Shown here: positions 32,564 through 44,215 of the stretch, piece after piece
Numbering within the stretch: the first letter of the stretch is position 1
Layout of the letters: each line of letters begins with the position of its first letter
From: Chytriomyces cf. hyalinus JEL632
Lineage: Eukaryota > Chytridiomycota > Chytridiomycetes > Chytridiales > Chytriomycetaceae
NCBI GenBank assembly: GCA_025435555.1
Contig: JAIWWG010000044.1
Location: 1-64,000, forward strand
Reading direction: 5' to 3'
DNA length: 64,000 nucleotides
Translations under genes and position numbers: made by a program
The notes under the pieces: model-generated
Seen by the model: the letters and a program-made list of their open reading frames with translations, nothing else
Databases searched by the model: none
What the model was told of the DNA's origin: nothing

Positions 32564-35273
32564 ATGAACAACGAAGAACTACACCAATTCGCGAATGACT
32601 TTCGCCGCCTTCGAGCAGACCTCATTGACCGTTCCAACCAGATCCTATCCATGGTTGAAATGGCGCTGAAGCGATCTACGGTAGTTCCGACTTCCAGCGA
32701 ACACTTCTCGTACTTGGATTATGGCATCAGAATCACGGAAGGAGACTACGCGCTGCACACGGAAAGCTCACAGCAGCTTCCTAATATAGCTCTGTTTGCT
32801 GAGCTGGACAAGCGGCCAATGGCCAGGAGTCTCGGCCCCTCTCAGGCAGCCAGTCTGAATGAAGCGGGAATGCCCATGTTGGGTTCAAAGTCCAGGAAGC
32901 TGCTGGAACCTTTGAAGCGTTCATTGACGGCGTCGCAGAAGCTTTTTGTTCGAAATACGCCCGGTGTGTCTCAAGGTGAACATGCCGAAAGTGGAAGGAA
33001 CAAGTGGGAATCCAAAAGAAATTAAAACAACCAAAAGCACAGATGGCGCGTTTTTGCCCCGCCACTCCCTTACCAAAGCCTAATAGCCAATGATCAACCA
33101 AAAAGCGCTGCTTTGAGCGCATTTGCCGCGTTGAATCTCAGCTATGCATCCCAAGAGTCATTGACAGCTCTGAGCCCTTTGGCTTCCCCACCCACTTCGG
33201 AATTCCGGCGCAAATCATCCCTCCGCCGCTCCATCTCCCTCAAAGACGCTCCTGGCGTCATTTACCCACCACATGCGTCTCCATATCAAAAAAGGGGTTC
33301 AAACTCTGTTGATGGGATGTAAGAGAAACTCTTGTTCCGCTGTAAAAAGGGTGGTAACAATTTTTTATGTGTCATAACAGTTGTCATGGTTGTTCTTCTC
33401 TGGCTCATTCCCTTCACAGCCGCCTACAATCCGACCTATAATCTTTATGATTTGAACTTTTTGGCAATATCAATTTCAAGCATATTTTTGTGTGATTCTC
33501 TCGTGGCACTGGTGACCCCGCAACTGGTGCCCTCGGATATTAGCTTTTTCGACTTAAGCGAGTATGAAAAGGCACGACCGACACTGCCAGTATGGATGAT
33601 GTACTGGATGAAAAGGTGGTTCCTCGTCAATGTAGCGACTTTGGAAAGTGGCGTATTGTTGCGTTTTTGGGTACTTTTAACAGGAAAAGCTTTCCTCTCG
33701 CTCGTCTATCGCAGATACCATTCCCCGTGTTCTTCCCAAGTCAGATGCACGGCGAATTTCTTGCATTTATTATTTGATTCGGTGCATCAAGTTGTGGCGC
33801 AACTTTTTTCAATGCCCGGGAATCATTCGCGCTGGTTGGCGTTTGGACGACTTTATTGGAGTTTCCATTTCACGAACGCTACCGCTCACTGGTGCTATCT
33901 TTTGGTTTATCCATTGTAACGCATGCACGATTTATATGATGGGTAGTTTGACTGGGTTTGTTGGGTGGAGTTCAATGTGGCCGTTGGTGGATTCGGCAAC
34001 GTTGTTTGAAACGTATGTATGGACATACTACAAGGTGACTTCTTGTTACGAGTCTGAAAAAAAGCTGTTTTTAATTTAAATTTCTTTTGCTTATTGTTTA
34101 CGCATCGACAGGCCGTTGGAAACATGTTCCCAACTTCATTCAAGTGAGTTTTTGTTTGAAAATCTTGCTCCCTTCAACAGAAACCACCAACTCAAAACAC
34201 CAAACACAGCCCATGGTCTCCCGCTGAACAAATCGCCTCGTTCATCCACGTCATCTTTGCTGCTGTTGTGGTCACTCAGTACGCCATCTTCCTCGGCGCA
34301 ATTTCGTCCGCCGTCATGGCCATGAACCCATCCGGCCGCTTGTTTGAGCAAAAAGTGGGAGAGCTCAGAGATTACATCCGCAGCAGAGATTTGAGCAAAG
34401 AAACGGAAACGCGTCTTCTCACGTGCGGTACCCCGGGAAATTTTTTGAAGAAAACGCCCTCTTGTCAACCTTGAATGATGCGCTGAAAGCGGTAAACGTT
34501 TCGTTGCTTTTGCTGCATTGTATTGCATTTTGTTGCACAGCATTCTATCGTATGGATGGATGGGAACTGAAAGCGCGAATTTAGGAAATTCTACTCCAAA
34601 ACACGCGCCGTTTAATTGTAAACGTACCAGTCCTAAAAAGATCCACCGGAGACGGAAGACACGAGTTATTCATGGGCCGCATTGCTGCCGCCCTCCGCTC
34701 CATCAACTACATCCCCGGTGATTACGTCACCAAACAAGGAGACTCTGGCTCGGACATGTACTTTATCTTGAACGGGAAGGCAGAGGTGTATGTGAATGAA
34801 AGGCATGCAGTGACTTTGGGAACGGGTGCTTATTTTGGAGGCATTATTTTTTCCGTTGTTTCTTTTTGAATTTCTTTTTTTCTGAAGGCAAGCGTTTAAG
34901 CAGAGGTGGGTCTCATTATGAAACTCTGCGAACTGCGACGGTGCAAACTGTGTTGCCGAGTTTGATGCATCGGTTGACGTATTTGGAGTTCCACAAGATT
35001 CTCGACGACTTTGCAGACATGAGGATTCGGATAGATATGCTGGCAGAGGAGAGGGAAAGTATGATAAAGTTGGAAGAAATGAACAGGCAGTCTGCCTGTC
35101 TATCTGTCTGTCTGTCTGTGTATCGACGAGCATATAAGGCAACTTTTATTTTTTACTTCAAGAGTCGATGGTCACACAATGATGGTGGGCAAAGAAGAAA
35201 GGAACACAGTCATTCAAAGGGCTGTTCAAAGCAGCAGAGCAATGCAGGCAGTAAACCCAATAACACCCGCTGA
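32564..35273 (+). CDS. Cyclic-nucleotide-gated ion channel (CNG/HCN superfamily)
   Basis: Plus-strand multi-exon gene. Intron 33004-33105 is clear; the junction around 33320-33380 is unresolved. The N-terminus is cytosolic with a coiled-coil-like helix. Then come S1 (VMVVLLWLIPFTAAY), S2 (FLAISISSIFLCDSLVALV), S3 region WMKRWFLVNVATL, a basic S4-like segment (LIRCIKLWRNFF), S5 (AIFWFIHCNACTIYMMG), a pore region with AVGNMFPTSF lacking the GYG potassium motif, S6 (FAAVVVTQYAIFLGAIS), C-linker RDYIRSRDLSKETETRLL, and a cyclic-nucleotide-binding domain with DYVTKQGDSGSDMYFILNGK and RTATV. Cation channel gated by cGMP or cAMP at the plasma or flagellar membrane. Flagellated fungi use cGMP channels in phototaxis. 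The 3' end overlaps the convergent hydrolase gene; an alternative spliced stop lies at 35511. Confidence 0.8.
35092..35122. repeat. CTGT microsatellite
   Basis: Imperfect run of CTGT/TGTC tetranucleotides, near the 3' end of the CNG channel gene. It may lie in its last intron. Confidence 0.7.
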
Positions 35274-37108
35274 AAATTGGTATGCTCCACTCTTGGAAGT
35301 GGTCACGGAAGCAGCACCAGTTGGCGCAGCTGCTCCTCCAGTCTTTGTGGTGACTGCGGCACCACCACCATTACCACCACTAACACCACCAGTGCCAGTC
35401 AACCAGTCATATCCGGCAACAAATGGTCCGGCCCATTCGATAGCGCTACCCAACGCTGTTAAATCAGATTTCAAGGCAGCAGCAACAGCTGGTTCGAATG
35501 TGATGCGGTAGTCACGGGTAATTCCATTTTTGCCAGTCGTGGGATCCTCTATTTTCAAAACGTCAGTTTTGTGACGAGAACCAGGCATAAGTAGCAACAC
35601 AAAAAACAAACCGTAAACTTTCTGGTGTTCAAAGTTGATGAACATTTTCGCTTTGGGAAACTTTTTGAAAAAGGCGGCGTTCAAATACGATTGCCAGAAT
35701 GATTGCTGCACAACCAATTGTCCTTGGTTCGCTGGAAGACGGGTAGTTGAACCTTCTTGGTACAGAGCAAAGGCAGCACCTCCCTCAGACATCTGCAAAA
35801 AAAAAAAAAATAAATAAATCAAGCATGTAAGTTTCAAATCACTCGCAAAAACAACTATGAGACTCACCACAAGGGGTTTGTTGTATTTTTCAGCATACTG
35901 TGTATAAAAGGGGTAGTCCGAGTTCACAACCTCGACGGCGCTTCCTTGGACCATATGCTCCCAGAAATCAGCCGGGGTTCTCGAGTTGTCCTTTGTTGGG
36001 TAGCCAGTTGCTGGATCTCCCTTCCAGTAAAGCGAAGTTCCAACCCAATCCACGTATTCTGCTCCAGGCCAGTAAGGTGAAAATGGATCATCCTTGTTGT
36101 CCACGATACCATCCTTGTTCGTGTCAAGGGCAGTGCGTTCCGCGTTAGGCAAAAAGTTGCCGCCGAAAGGATAGTTGTTTCCAGCGTTGGGAGACCACAC
36201 AAACGACACGCGCTTGGTCACGGCACGAATTGCAGTAACCAAACGACGGAACTCTGAGAAAAAAAAACGGAATAGTTTTTCGCGTTCAAAACCATGAAGA
36301 TTCCGTGTCAACAGTTATTTGAACACACACACCTGTCACGTAGCGCGACGGCTGCTGTCCGTACGTGAACCAGTTACCATTCATTTCTGGTCCAAATCTA
36401 TTGTTTGAAAAAAAGACAAAGTCAGCTTTTTCTTCTTCAAATGTCGGGCGTTAAAGAGTCTCGCGCTATACCGGAGCATGACCCTTCTTCCGGAGAGACT
36501 TGGGTCGGTAATGTTGCCGAGCTGCCACGCAAGCAACTGCACATCCTTGTCCGTAATTAGATCAAACGAGTTTTCGGCGGTTTGGCTTGGGTAAATGGTC
36601 AAGAACAAAATAGCGTCTTTGAGTTGAAAATTTTTGCAAATTTTTTTTTTAACATCAACGTTTTTTGAGTGTGTGTCCGTCCTGCCAAGTTTTCAACTCC
36701 CAACAAAAAAGCTCTCACCCGTCTTTGTCGCTTCAATCAGGTTCAGCGGGGCAGTCATCTGTGTCTGGTCAAACGGCGAGATGGCGAGCGGGATGGACTG
36801 GGACATGTGGAAGACGCCTGCGTTGAGGCCGAGGCGCTTGTTGAAGTCGGAGGGCGAGTCTCCTCCGAGAGTGACGGGTCCCACTGTTGTTGCGGACTCG
36901 GTTTCAACCCATGCACCAAAGACAATCTTGCCGTCGGCGGGTTCGTACAACGTGGCAGCTGTCGGATCAGGTTTAGAAGGGGTTAGAGACGGTTGGGGGA
37001 GAGCGGGAGTAGTGCATGCTGTGGAGAGGATGCAGGTGATGGTGGGTGCGAGAGGGAGTACTCACCCGCAAGCTGTGCAGTGACTGCAGCGAGAGTGATA
37101 AATCGCAT
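35226..37108 (-). CDS. GH26-like glycoside hydrolase with signal peptide and GPI-type tail
   Basis: Seven minus-strand exons: 37108-37066, 36958-36719, 36616-36472, 36397-36333, 36253-35868, 35792-35612 and 35548-35226, giving 460 residues. The signal peptide is MRFITLAAVTAQLA. RFGPEMNGNWFTYG carries the Glu expected as acid/base in family GH26 (RxxxEMNGxW). PYWPGAEYVDWVGTSLYW and MSEGGAAF follow; the Glu of SEGG is the likely nucleophile. A Gly/Ala/Thr linker leads to a hydrophobic C-terminus (AGVIGFTACIALLL) typical of GPI addition. Probably acts on mannan or related wall or plant polysaccharides at the cell surface. The exact substrate cannot be read from sequence. The last exon overlaps the 3' end of the CNG gene on the other strand. 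Confidence 0.8.
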
Positions 37109-37576
37109 TTTTTTGAACGATGATTTTTTGGATTCGGGACAACATAAAGTCAGGCGCAAGGCAACAACACATCATTTCACATTCTGTGACTGGATTGGTT
37201 ATCCACTGTCCGACATGGCATCACCACTTCCACTTGAACGCGTTTCCCTCTCTCTGAGGCTGGCTGGCTGGTCAACCCCATGTCCGGATAATGGGTCACT
37301 GCCAGTAAATAGAAAAATGACAAAAAGTTGCAGTTAGGAAAAACTTCTTCCTGAAGTTAAGGTTGTTACTGTTTCATGGAGACCTTGCAACTGCGTCCAC
37401 GTCCAGTGGCGTCGCAAGATAAGAATGCGAGTATCAATCAAAAGCGAGCACAAGAAAATATAGCGACACTTCTATAGTTTATATTTCCCCAATTATTTTC
37501 ATTTCATCAAAACAAGCAACCCATACTACAAAAGTATAGACGGATGGATGGTACTAGAAAGACACGAAAAGATAAG
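37109..37576. other. Intergenic region upstream of the GH26-like gene
   Basis: 468 bp between the hydrolase start and the OPT transporter stop, both on the minus strand. Likely promoter of the hydrolase. No gene seen. Confidence 0.5.
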
Positions 37577-39855
37577 CTACTTCTTGCGGGTGCAGTAGTC
37601 AGAGAACACTCCAGAGGCCGGGTCCGGGTTAAGAGCCCAGAACGGTGGGTTAACAGTAACTCCACCAGCACCTTGCAGCGCAAACGACATGACAAACACA
37701 GACAACTGCGTACCAGCGTTCAAACCAGCTGCAAGAATGTAATTGTACTTGTTGAACCATGCAGACTGGTACTTTCGAAGGTACAACTGGAACACGACTC
37801 CGAGAATGATACGCGTGGTCCAACCAGAGTTGATTCCGACGGTGAAGATGCAAAAGTACCAGGACATGATAGCAGTGTTGACCATGTTGAAGCCAACATT
37901 TGGGAAGGCTCTGTGTGCAAAAAAGAATGGAATGGGGAGGAACGCGCCGACAATGAAGGCGTACGACAGCCACTCGTAGGTACCGCCGGCAGCGAGAATC
38001 TTGGGTGCAAGGGTTCCGAAAGTGATGGCCTTGGTGTTGAATCCGATAATGTTTTGTCCGGACCAGTTGTTGTCACCGTTAGGGTCCATGAGAATTTCGC
38101 GCTTAGTTTCAAGCACGATTTGGTTGAGAAGCCAGTGGACAAGGGCTCCAACGACACCTCCAAACATTTGGGCGACAAAGACGGCACGGGGTGGGACCTT
38201 CATGTACTGTCCAATCTTCAAGTCGACACACATGGCAACGGCTTCGGCAATGGTGTTGCTTCCAAAGGTGACAAAGTACATGTTGGCAATGGGCTTTCCT
38301 GGGAGAATGAAACCTCCAATAAGCTGGATGAAAGTCTTCATGGGTGGCGTGAATCCGGTGATGGCGTTCAAGAGTCCAGAGATGATGATAAAGAAGAGAG
38401 CCATGCCGACAGTCAGGATGTACGCCCACCATGGCAGCACATTGTCCTTGCAGCAGACGTAGAATCCAAGACCGAAAGACACAACCATAAGGGCTCCGTA
38501 CCACCAAAGTGGGACTTCAGGGTGGACTGAGGTGAGTCTGTAAGAGTCGTCGGTTTCAATTTCGGCAACTTCAGTGACATCGCTAGACTTTTTGGCAAAG
38601 AGCGTCTTGACGGCAGCAAGAATGTCGGATCCGTGCCACAGGAGAACGTGGACGATACCGGCGGTGACGGACATGTTCTGCATCATCGTGTTGAAGGCCC
38701 AGGAAGCAGAGTAGTATGGCTGTCCGTAGGCAGCGTATCTGGCCTCGTCCAAGGAGTTGTCGGCACCGAGAATCTTGGTCTGGTTGTACTTCTTTCCGTC
38801 AACGGTGTAGAGGGACTGGGACATGAAGGGGAAGGTCTTGGCGTTCCACACGTTGGAGTAGTACAGAATCGGGATCAAAGTCACGCATCCGATCATTCCA
38901 AAGATCTGGTTCATTTGAGTGGCCCATGGGTAGGTCCTGTCAATTTAATTGGTTAGATATCCGGCACGTTGCATTCAATGGATCAAATGATAGCCGCTAC
39001 TTACAATCCTTGGTCGGTAATGTTGTTCCAGTCCAACGAGATGGACAAGATTCCAAGACCTTCGTTGTTGTTGACACCTCCAAAGAGCTGGGTGAAGAGT
39101 GGGCTGTTTTGGTTGGCAAGGCAGAACACGGACACTCCAATCAAGGTTGGTGCGAGATATTGGGGCATAAAGGTCCAGAAGAACAGACCACTGGTGGCCA
39201 TCCAGAAGAGCTTGAAAGCGTAGTCGTTCAAGTTCTGGGAAAAGAGGGTTTCGTACAGCGACACACCGGCAAGAGCAGTGGGGAAGAAAGTACGACGTGG
39301 GTAAACGAGGAAGGAGCGGTACACACCGACGGCTCCGTAACCAATGAACTGGGTAACGAGCACGAGAATGATACCGTCAACGTAAGAGAACTTTTGGTTG
39401 AAGAAAAGGTCCTTGGCACCGATAATGAGTGTGGAAGCGACACCGTTTCCGGCAGTGGCAGCGGCAATGACAATCAACGCAAGCTCCTTCTTGGTGAACT
39501 TTGAAGGGTTCAGGATACCTCTTGGGAGGATCTTGGCAAGGGTCATTCCACCGACGTAACCAAACACGGCAAGCATGAGGGATGAGACAGAAACAGTCTG
39601 GGGCTTGAAAGTGTACAGCTGTCCCAAACTACCAGAAAAGATTCCAAGCAAAGTTGACAGGAACCAGAAACGGAACGTCAGGACTGGCTCGGTTGGGTCG
39701 TCCTCTTTGGAGACGATGGCACGAATGACATCGACACCCCAAGCATCGACCTTGATGTTGTCGGCCTCGTCTTCGCGGGAGATGATCTGGGCGGCGGCAA
39801 GCTCGGCCTCGTTCTCCTTCTGCTCGAGGTCACGCTTTTCCTCTTGAGCTGACAT
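37577..39855 (-). CDS. Oligopeptide transporter (OPT family)
   Basis: Two minus-strand exons, 39855-39005 and 38936-37577, give 736 residues. The cytosolic acidic N-terminus (MSAQEEKRDLEQ) is followed by DDPTEPVLTFRFW, the typical OPT entry motif (PxxxxxTxRxW). There are about 14-16 membrane helices. Recognisable OPT blocks include YPWATQMNQIFG, QPYYSASWAFNTM, GSNTIAEAVAMCVDLKIGQYMKVPPR, GGVVGALVHWLLNQIV and NVGFNMVNTAIMSWYF. A proton-coupled importer of small peptides or related compounds at the plasma membrane. One short phase-2 intron only; codon use suggests strong expression. Confidence 0.93.
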
Positions 39856-40604
39856 AGATATTTGGTTTATTGGTGGGAAAGTGCGGAACGAGGGCGTTTT
39901 TATATATCCGTTTTCCTCTTTCTCTTTGCATGGGTGTGGCGTAATCGCAAAAAATTCATGAGTGGAATTTTTGAATTTGATCAAAGTCGCGGGTTTCCAG
40001 CATCCACTTTGCAGACTGACAGGCAGGATGGATAGACATCAGCACTCGGGATACAGACAGGATGGACAGGACACAATGCAGCTCACTCCAGACAACTGTA
40101 CGCAAACAGCCTCCTTCCCATACACGCAGATACAGCTCGTTGTGACGCACACAATCCAGTGCCACCCGTTACGGTCCCGTTGCCCAAATGTGCCAAAGTG
40201 ATTAAACAAGTGTGGCTTTTAATCACATTTACGTTGATTGAAACGGGGTTTTGTGAAATCCAATTTGTAATTTGTCAGACTGAAAGAGCGACGTTTGTCT
40301 GCTGGGCTTGCTCTGGTCGTCGTGCGAATAATGCGCCACGTGTTGTTTGAGCAATGCTGGAGGGAGAGAGAGGGGGGGGGGGATAGCGAGACTGTGAGGG
40401 ACAGCGAGAGAGAGGGTCGTGGGAGTTGGGAGGGGGGGAGGACAGAGGAGGTGGTCTCCTCCGAATACATACACCTCCAACTCAGCATGCACTGACCGAC
40501 TGACTGATTTGCAGACAGACTGGGCTCAGCGTTTTTCCAGCACACTTGCAAGCATAAAATGACAAGCACTCCAAATCATCAACAGCAACAACAACCACAA
40601 CACC
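39856..40604. other. Divergent intergenic region OPT / SKP1 array
   Basis: About 750 bp without a gene. It contains the OPT TATA box and a purine-rich tract at about 40360-40450 with a run of ten or more G, plus GAGAGA words. Confidence 0.5.
39896..39906 (-). promoter_or_regulatory. TATA box of OPT transporter gene
   Basis: On the minus strand TATATAAAAA lies about 42 bp upstream of the start codon. Confidence 0.5.
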
Positions 40605-41196
40605 ATGGTCCGAACTACAAGTAGCGATATCCAAGAGTTCTCCGTGCCCGAGGACATTGCCTGCCAGTCGCAGCTCATCAAGAATATGATCGAGGTTCGA
40701 AAGACAGAACCCCAACTACTTGAAAACAACCTGTCTAACGCCACCTTGGGTATTTCACCAGGATATCGGCGATGCGGACGAACATGCCATCCCACTACCC
40801 AATGTAGCAGGCGCAATCCTGCAGAAAGGTGCGTCCCACTCTCCTTCAATCTCCAATGCGCCCAAACTGACCCAACTCTCCCCGCAGTCATTGAACACGC
40901 CACCATGCATAAAGACGATCCCCCTTCAGCACCCGAGACAGAAACAATGCTTTCAAGCAGCAAAGACATTCAAGAGCGGGATAAACAGTTTCTCAATGTG
41001 GACCAATCAAATCATTTTGACTGCAAACTACCTGGACATGAAGAATCTGCTCGACGTGGGCTGCAAAAATGTCGCCAACATGATCAAGGGAAAGACGGTC
41101 GAGGAAGTGCGCGCGCTCTTCAATATTGTGAATGACTTCACTCCGGAAGAGGAGGAGCAGATCCGGAAGGAAAATGAGTGGTGCGAGGAGCGATGA
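40605..41196 (+). pseudogene. SKP1 copy 1, frameshifted
   Basis: Exons 40605-40694, 40762-40828 and 40888 onwards encode an SKP1-like protein: [54 protein letters not shown], then [12 protein letters not shown] and [20 protein letters not shown]. At about 41007-41010 the bases between the NVDQ and IIL codons are about 11 short of the intact copy (the GTLFE segment is missing), so the frame shifts. Downstream coding resumes in another frame to a stop at 41196. No splice sites rescue it. It keeps introns 1 and 2 of the intact copy but lacks introns 3 and 4. Confidence 0.75.
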
Positions 41197-41269
41197 GAAA
41201 TAATTAAATAAGAATTATAAAATACCAACAAAAGAGAATTGGAGAATTAGAAACGAGAATCTCAACGCC

Positions 41270-41272
<3 letters not shown>

Positions 41273-41312
<40 letters not shown>
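41273..41312. repeat. GT dinucleotide microsatellite, about 20 units
   Basis: Perfect GT run between SKP1 copies 1 and 2. Polymorphic-type microsatellite. The VC/CV open frames over it are artefacts. Confidence 0.95.
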
Positions 41313-41314
<2 letters not shown>

Positions 41315-41507
41315 ACATCACAGAAGGTTCACTCGAAAAAAATCTGTCTTTCAAAAATGCCACTTATCACTCTCGGTGCAGATCTTGAATCCTACATCCG
41401 CCACCGCTGCATCCAATGGCACATGCGCTTTGCCCCCAGGGCATATGCCTCAAGCTCTCTCCCAACCGTCTCTGACTTCCTCTTCTGAATCTGATCCGAC
41501 AGCAAAC

Positions 41508-42062
41508 GCCACGGTCCGAATCACAGCCGCGACAACCAAGAGTTCTTTGTGCCTCACGACATTGCATGCCAGTCACAGCTGATCAAGAGCAAGCTTAATG
41601 ATTGAAAAAGACAGAACACCCCAACCTACCAAAAACAAACCTGTCTGAACGCCCACTTTTGTGTCTTTCACCCCAGGATATTGGCGACGCGGAAGAACAT
41701 TCCATTTCCCTACCCAATGTGACTGGCACACTCCTGCAAAAAGGTGGGGATCAGAAAACTCTCCTTCAAAAAATAACCAATGTCTCCCAAGTTGTGTCCA
41801 ATTTACCTTACCAGTCATTGAATACGCAACAATGCACAAGGACGATCAGCAGCGAAGATATTGAAGAACGCGATAAACAGTTTCTCAACGTGGACCAAGC
41901 AACGCTGTTTGAAATTATTCTTGCGGCACACCACCTGGGTGCTCGAAGTGGGCAGCAAAACTGTTGCATATATGCTCAAGGGAAAGAGTGTCGAAGAAAT
42001 TCGCTCGTTTTTCAACATTGTGAGGAGTGGTTGGAGGCGAGGGACGTTAGTAAATACCAATA
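41508..42062 (+). pseudogene. SKP1 copy 2, degenerate
   Basis: Recognisable blocks in changing frames: RDNQEFFVPHDIACQSQLIK, ISLPNVTGTLLQK, the TMHKDD region, [18 protein letters not shown] and GKSVEEIRSFFNIV. The donor of intron 1 is destroyed (GATTG in place of GAGGT in copy 1), although intron 1 is still similar to that of copy 1. The frame shifts after AAHHLG and the acidic C-terminus is lost. Introns 3 and 4 are absent, as in copy 1. A decayed duplicate. Confidence 0.75.
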
Positions 42063-42221
42063 ATGGAAAATAAATAAATACCTACATAGGAGTATTGGAG
42101 AAAATGAAACGAGAAGAAAAAGGCCAATAGAAAACGACAATGTGTGGTGCATGCTGAGCCTTGCCTTGTCCACTTTTGGTAAAAAGTAAAATCACGGAAA
42201 TGAAAAAAGATCCCTCAAAAA

Positions 42222-43201
42222 ATGGTCAAGATCACAAGTTCCGACAACCAAGAGTTCACCATTGCAAAAGAGATTGCGAACCAGTCTGTTCTCATCAAGA
42301 ACATGCTCGAGGTGCCTGTCGCCAACACCCCCCTCCCTCCGCTGCGTTGCTGGCGGCGCCTCCCTCGATTTTATATATCGCATATTTACTGAGTTCCCTT
42401 ATGCAATTCAACAGGATGTGGGCGAGGCCGACGACCAGCCGATTCCCCTCCCCAACGTGTCTGGCGCCATCCTGCAAAAGGGTTCGTAGAGACACTCTTC
42501 CCTCATGGAAAGGAGGCCCACCCACACTTCATTTTAACACGACGACACACACAACAATGCGCCCCAGTCATCGACTACGCAACAATGCACAAGGACGACC
42601 CCCCGACACCTCCCGAAGAAGAGAGCAAGCCAAAGTCATCGGAGGACATCGAGGAAAGAGACAAGGAGTTTATGAACGTTGACCAGGGTACCTTGTTTGA
42701 AATCATTCTCGCTGCAAACTATCTCGACATGAAGAATCTGCTTGATTTGGGTGCGTATATATATTTTTTCTGATCTTGCGTGTCTCCCCGGGTTTTTTTC
42801 GTTGGAGCGTTATCGGTGCTGCTGTGCTTCGGATGAGCGGACTGTTGCGCAGCAAAATGGAATTCCGTCGAACAAAAAAATATTCTTGGCACATCACGAA
42901 AGGAATCAACTGTTGTAAAACGCGGAGCCGAAAATATTCAGAAAACCGATCCCTCTTCTTTGGCAATGGAATCTGACACTTTTTTTTTTCTTGAATACGC
43001 AGGATGCAAAACTGTCGCAAACATGATCAAGGGAAAGACGGTCGAAGAAATTCGCAAGACTTTCAACATTGTGAATGACTTTACGCCCGAAGAGGAGGAG
43101 CAGATTCGTAAGGAGAACGAGTGGTAAAGCTGTTTGAACTATTGCGCTGTCTTTTATGTTTTCTCACAACTCTTTTCCGCACCAGGTGTGAGGACCGTTG
43201 A
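42222..43201 (+). CDS. SKP1: SKP1, SCF ubiquitin-ligase adaptor (intact copy)
   Basis: Exons 42222-42311, 42415-42481, 42568-42750, 43003-43123 and 43186-43201 give 158 residues, the usual SKP1 length. Motifs: [80 protein letters not shown], and the C-terminal [17 protein letters not shown] then NEWCEDR. It binds cullin-1 with the N-terminal POZ part and F-box proteins with the C-terminal helices. This is the only undamaged member of the three-copy array and probably the functional gene. Confidence 0.93.
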
Positions 43202-43311
43202 AACGCTTACAAAAGACGTGAAGTATTTTCCTTTCGGGTCTCTATTTCTGTTTGTTGTTGGCGCAATTTTGCTGTATTGAGTGAGGAATATATATCATAG
43301 CATCCATCCAT

Positions 43312-43750
43312 CTACTCTTTTATTCTATTTCTATATCGCATGTCCGACTGTCCCGGACGTGCGTTCCATTCCTGATTCGGACCTGTATCTCCTCCGTGTC
43401 TGCCGTCAACAGGACTCATTGATACAGCATCTCCATCTTGGTTGAAGTACGGATTCTGGCTAAACATGGGCTGCTGGTTGTACTGACGAGGAGGTTGCTG
43501 ATACCCTTGCGGGGCATTACCACCCAGCGTCACTGCTCAATTCGTCAAGCCCATGGCAACCATTTTATTTATCCACGCCCTATCTCAGCTATACGGCGTG
43601 CTGTCCCTGTCATCGCAAACACTGACCATCATCCAAACCACATTCCACCAAGTCGCATTCATGGATTTGAAAGACCAAGTCCTTGTCCCGCTCAAAACAC
43701 TCAGCAGTGCCGGCATCCACTGCGGAGACCTGATACCCTGCATCCGAGAC
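43312..43750 (-). CDS. Possible 3' part of a minus-strand gene with Pro/Gln/Tyr-rich tail
   Basis: The exon ending at 43312 encodes VTLGGNAPQGYQQPPRQYNQQ and further Asn/Asp-rich residues to RNRIKE. An acceptor near 43533 and a GTCAGT donor would join it to an upstream stretch (about 43625-43750) with GYQVSAVDAGTAECFERDKD. No start or family recognised. A plus-strand frame (43553-43762) overlaps and is also protein-like, so even the strand is uncertain. Confidence 0.25.
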
Positions 43751-43759
43751 ATTTTCACT

Positions 43760-44215
43760 TAACGCGGGCTATTAACTTTGCTCTCGGAAGAAGATGTCGT
43801 CTTCCTGTCAACCACTTCGTTTGTTGGAATGAACCGCAGTGCGCCACGAATGGCCGACGTGCAGAACCGGATCGGGCAATATGGGAGAGATGAGCGGGAA
43901 TCACGCGCATGGCCAACACCAAGCACTTCCGCAGCTTCTTCTTACTCGACTGCTTCCTTCGCCGTGGAGCGCAAGCGGGGCAGTGGTGCTACTGATAGTA
44001 TGGAAGCGGATGGGTTCACATGCAATAAATTGGGACAATAAATTGTTCGAACCTTGCTCAAAGCAAAGTTCGAAATGTTCAAAACCTTTTTCCGCTTTTT
44101 GAGTGGTTGATTGGCTGCGCGCGTTTAAGCGAGGCTGGTGTCCAAAAAGCGCGTATAAAAAGCGACTCCCAATTCCCTCTGCTTCACATCAACATCAACA
44201 ACCCAAACAAAAGAC
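43760..44215. other. Region upstream of the cysteine-rich GPI protein; small open frame
   Basis: A plus-strand frame ends at 44041 (MNRSAPRMADVQNRIGQYG, then a Ser-rich part) and is followed by AATAAA words. It may be a terminal exon, but no joining partner is sure. The rest is promoter sequence of the next gene. Confidence 0.25.
44154..44160 (+). promoter_or_regulatory. TATA box of the cysteine-rich GPI-type protein gene
   Basis: TATAAAA lies 56 bp before the ATG at 44216. An inverted CCAAT (ATTGG, about 44110) sits about 45 bp further upstream. A compact strong-looking promoter. Confidence 0.6.

Noticed and set aside
37544-38530. 328-residue plus-strand open frame
   Set aside because: Antisense of the OPT transporter, whose membrane helices and family motifs are unmistakable.
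41000-41015. Intron explaining the frame change in SKP1 copy 1
   Set aside because: No GT-AG pair fits. Comparison with the intact copy shows a simple loss of about 11 nt.
41273-41582. Open frames starting in the GT microsatellite
   Set aside because: Artefact of the dinucleotide run; downstream residues are SKP1 remnants in other frames.
43553-43762. 69-residue plus-strand open frame
   Set aside because: Protein-like, but no splice or homology support, and it conflicts with a minus-strand model that joins a longer conserved-looking tail.
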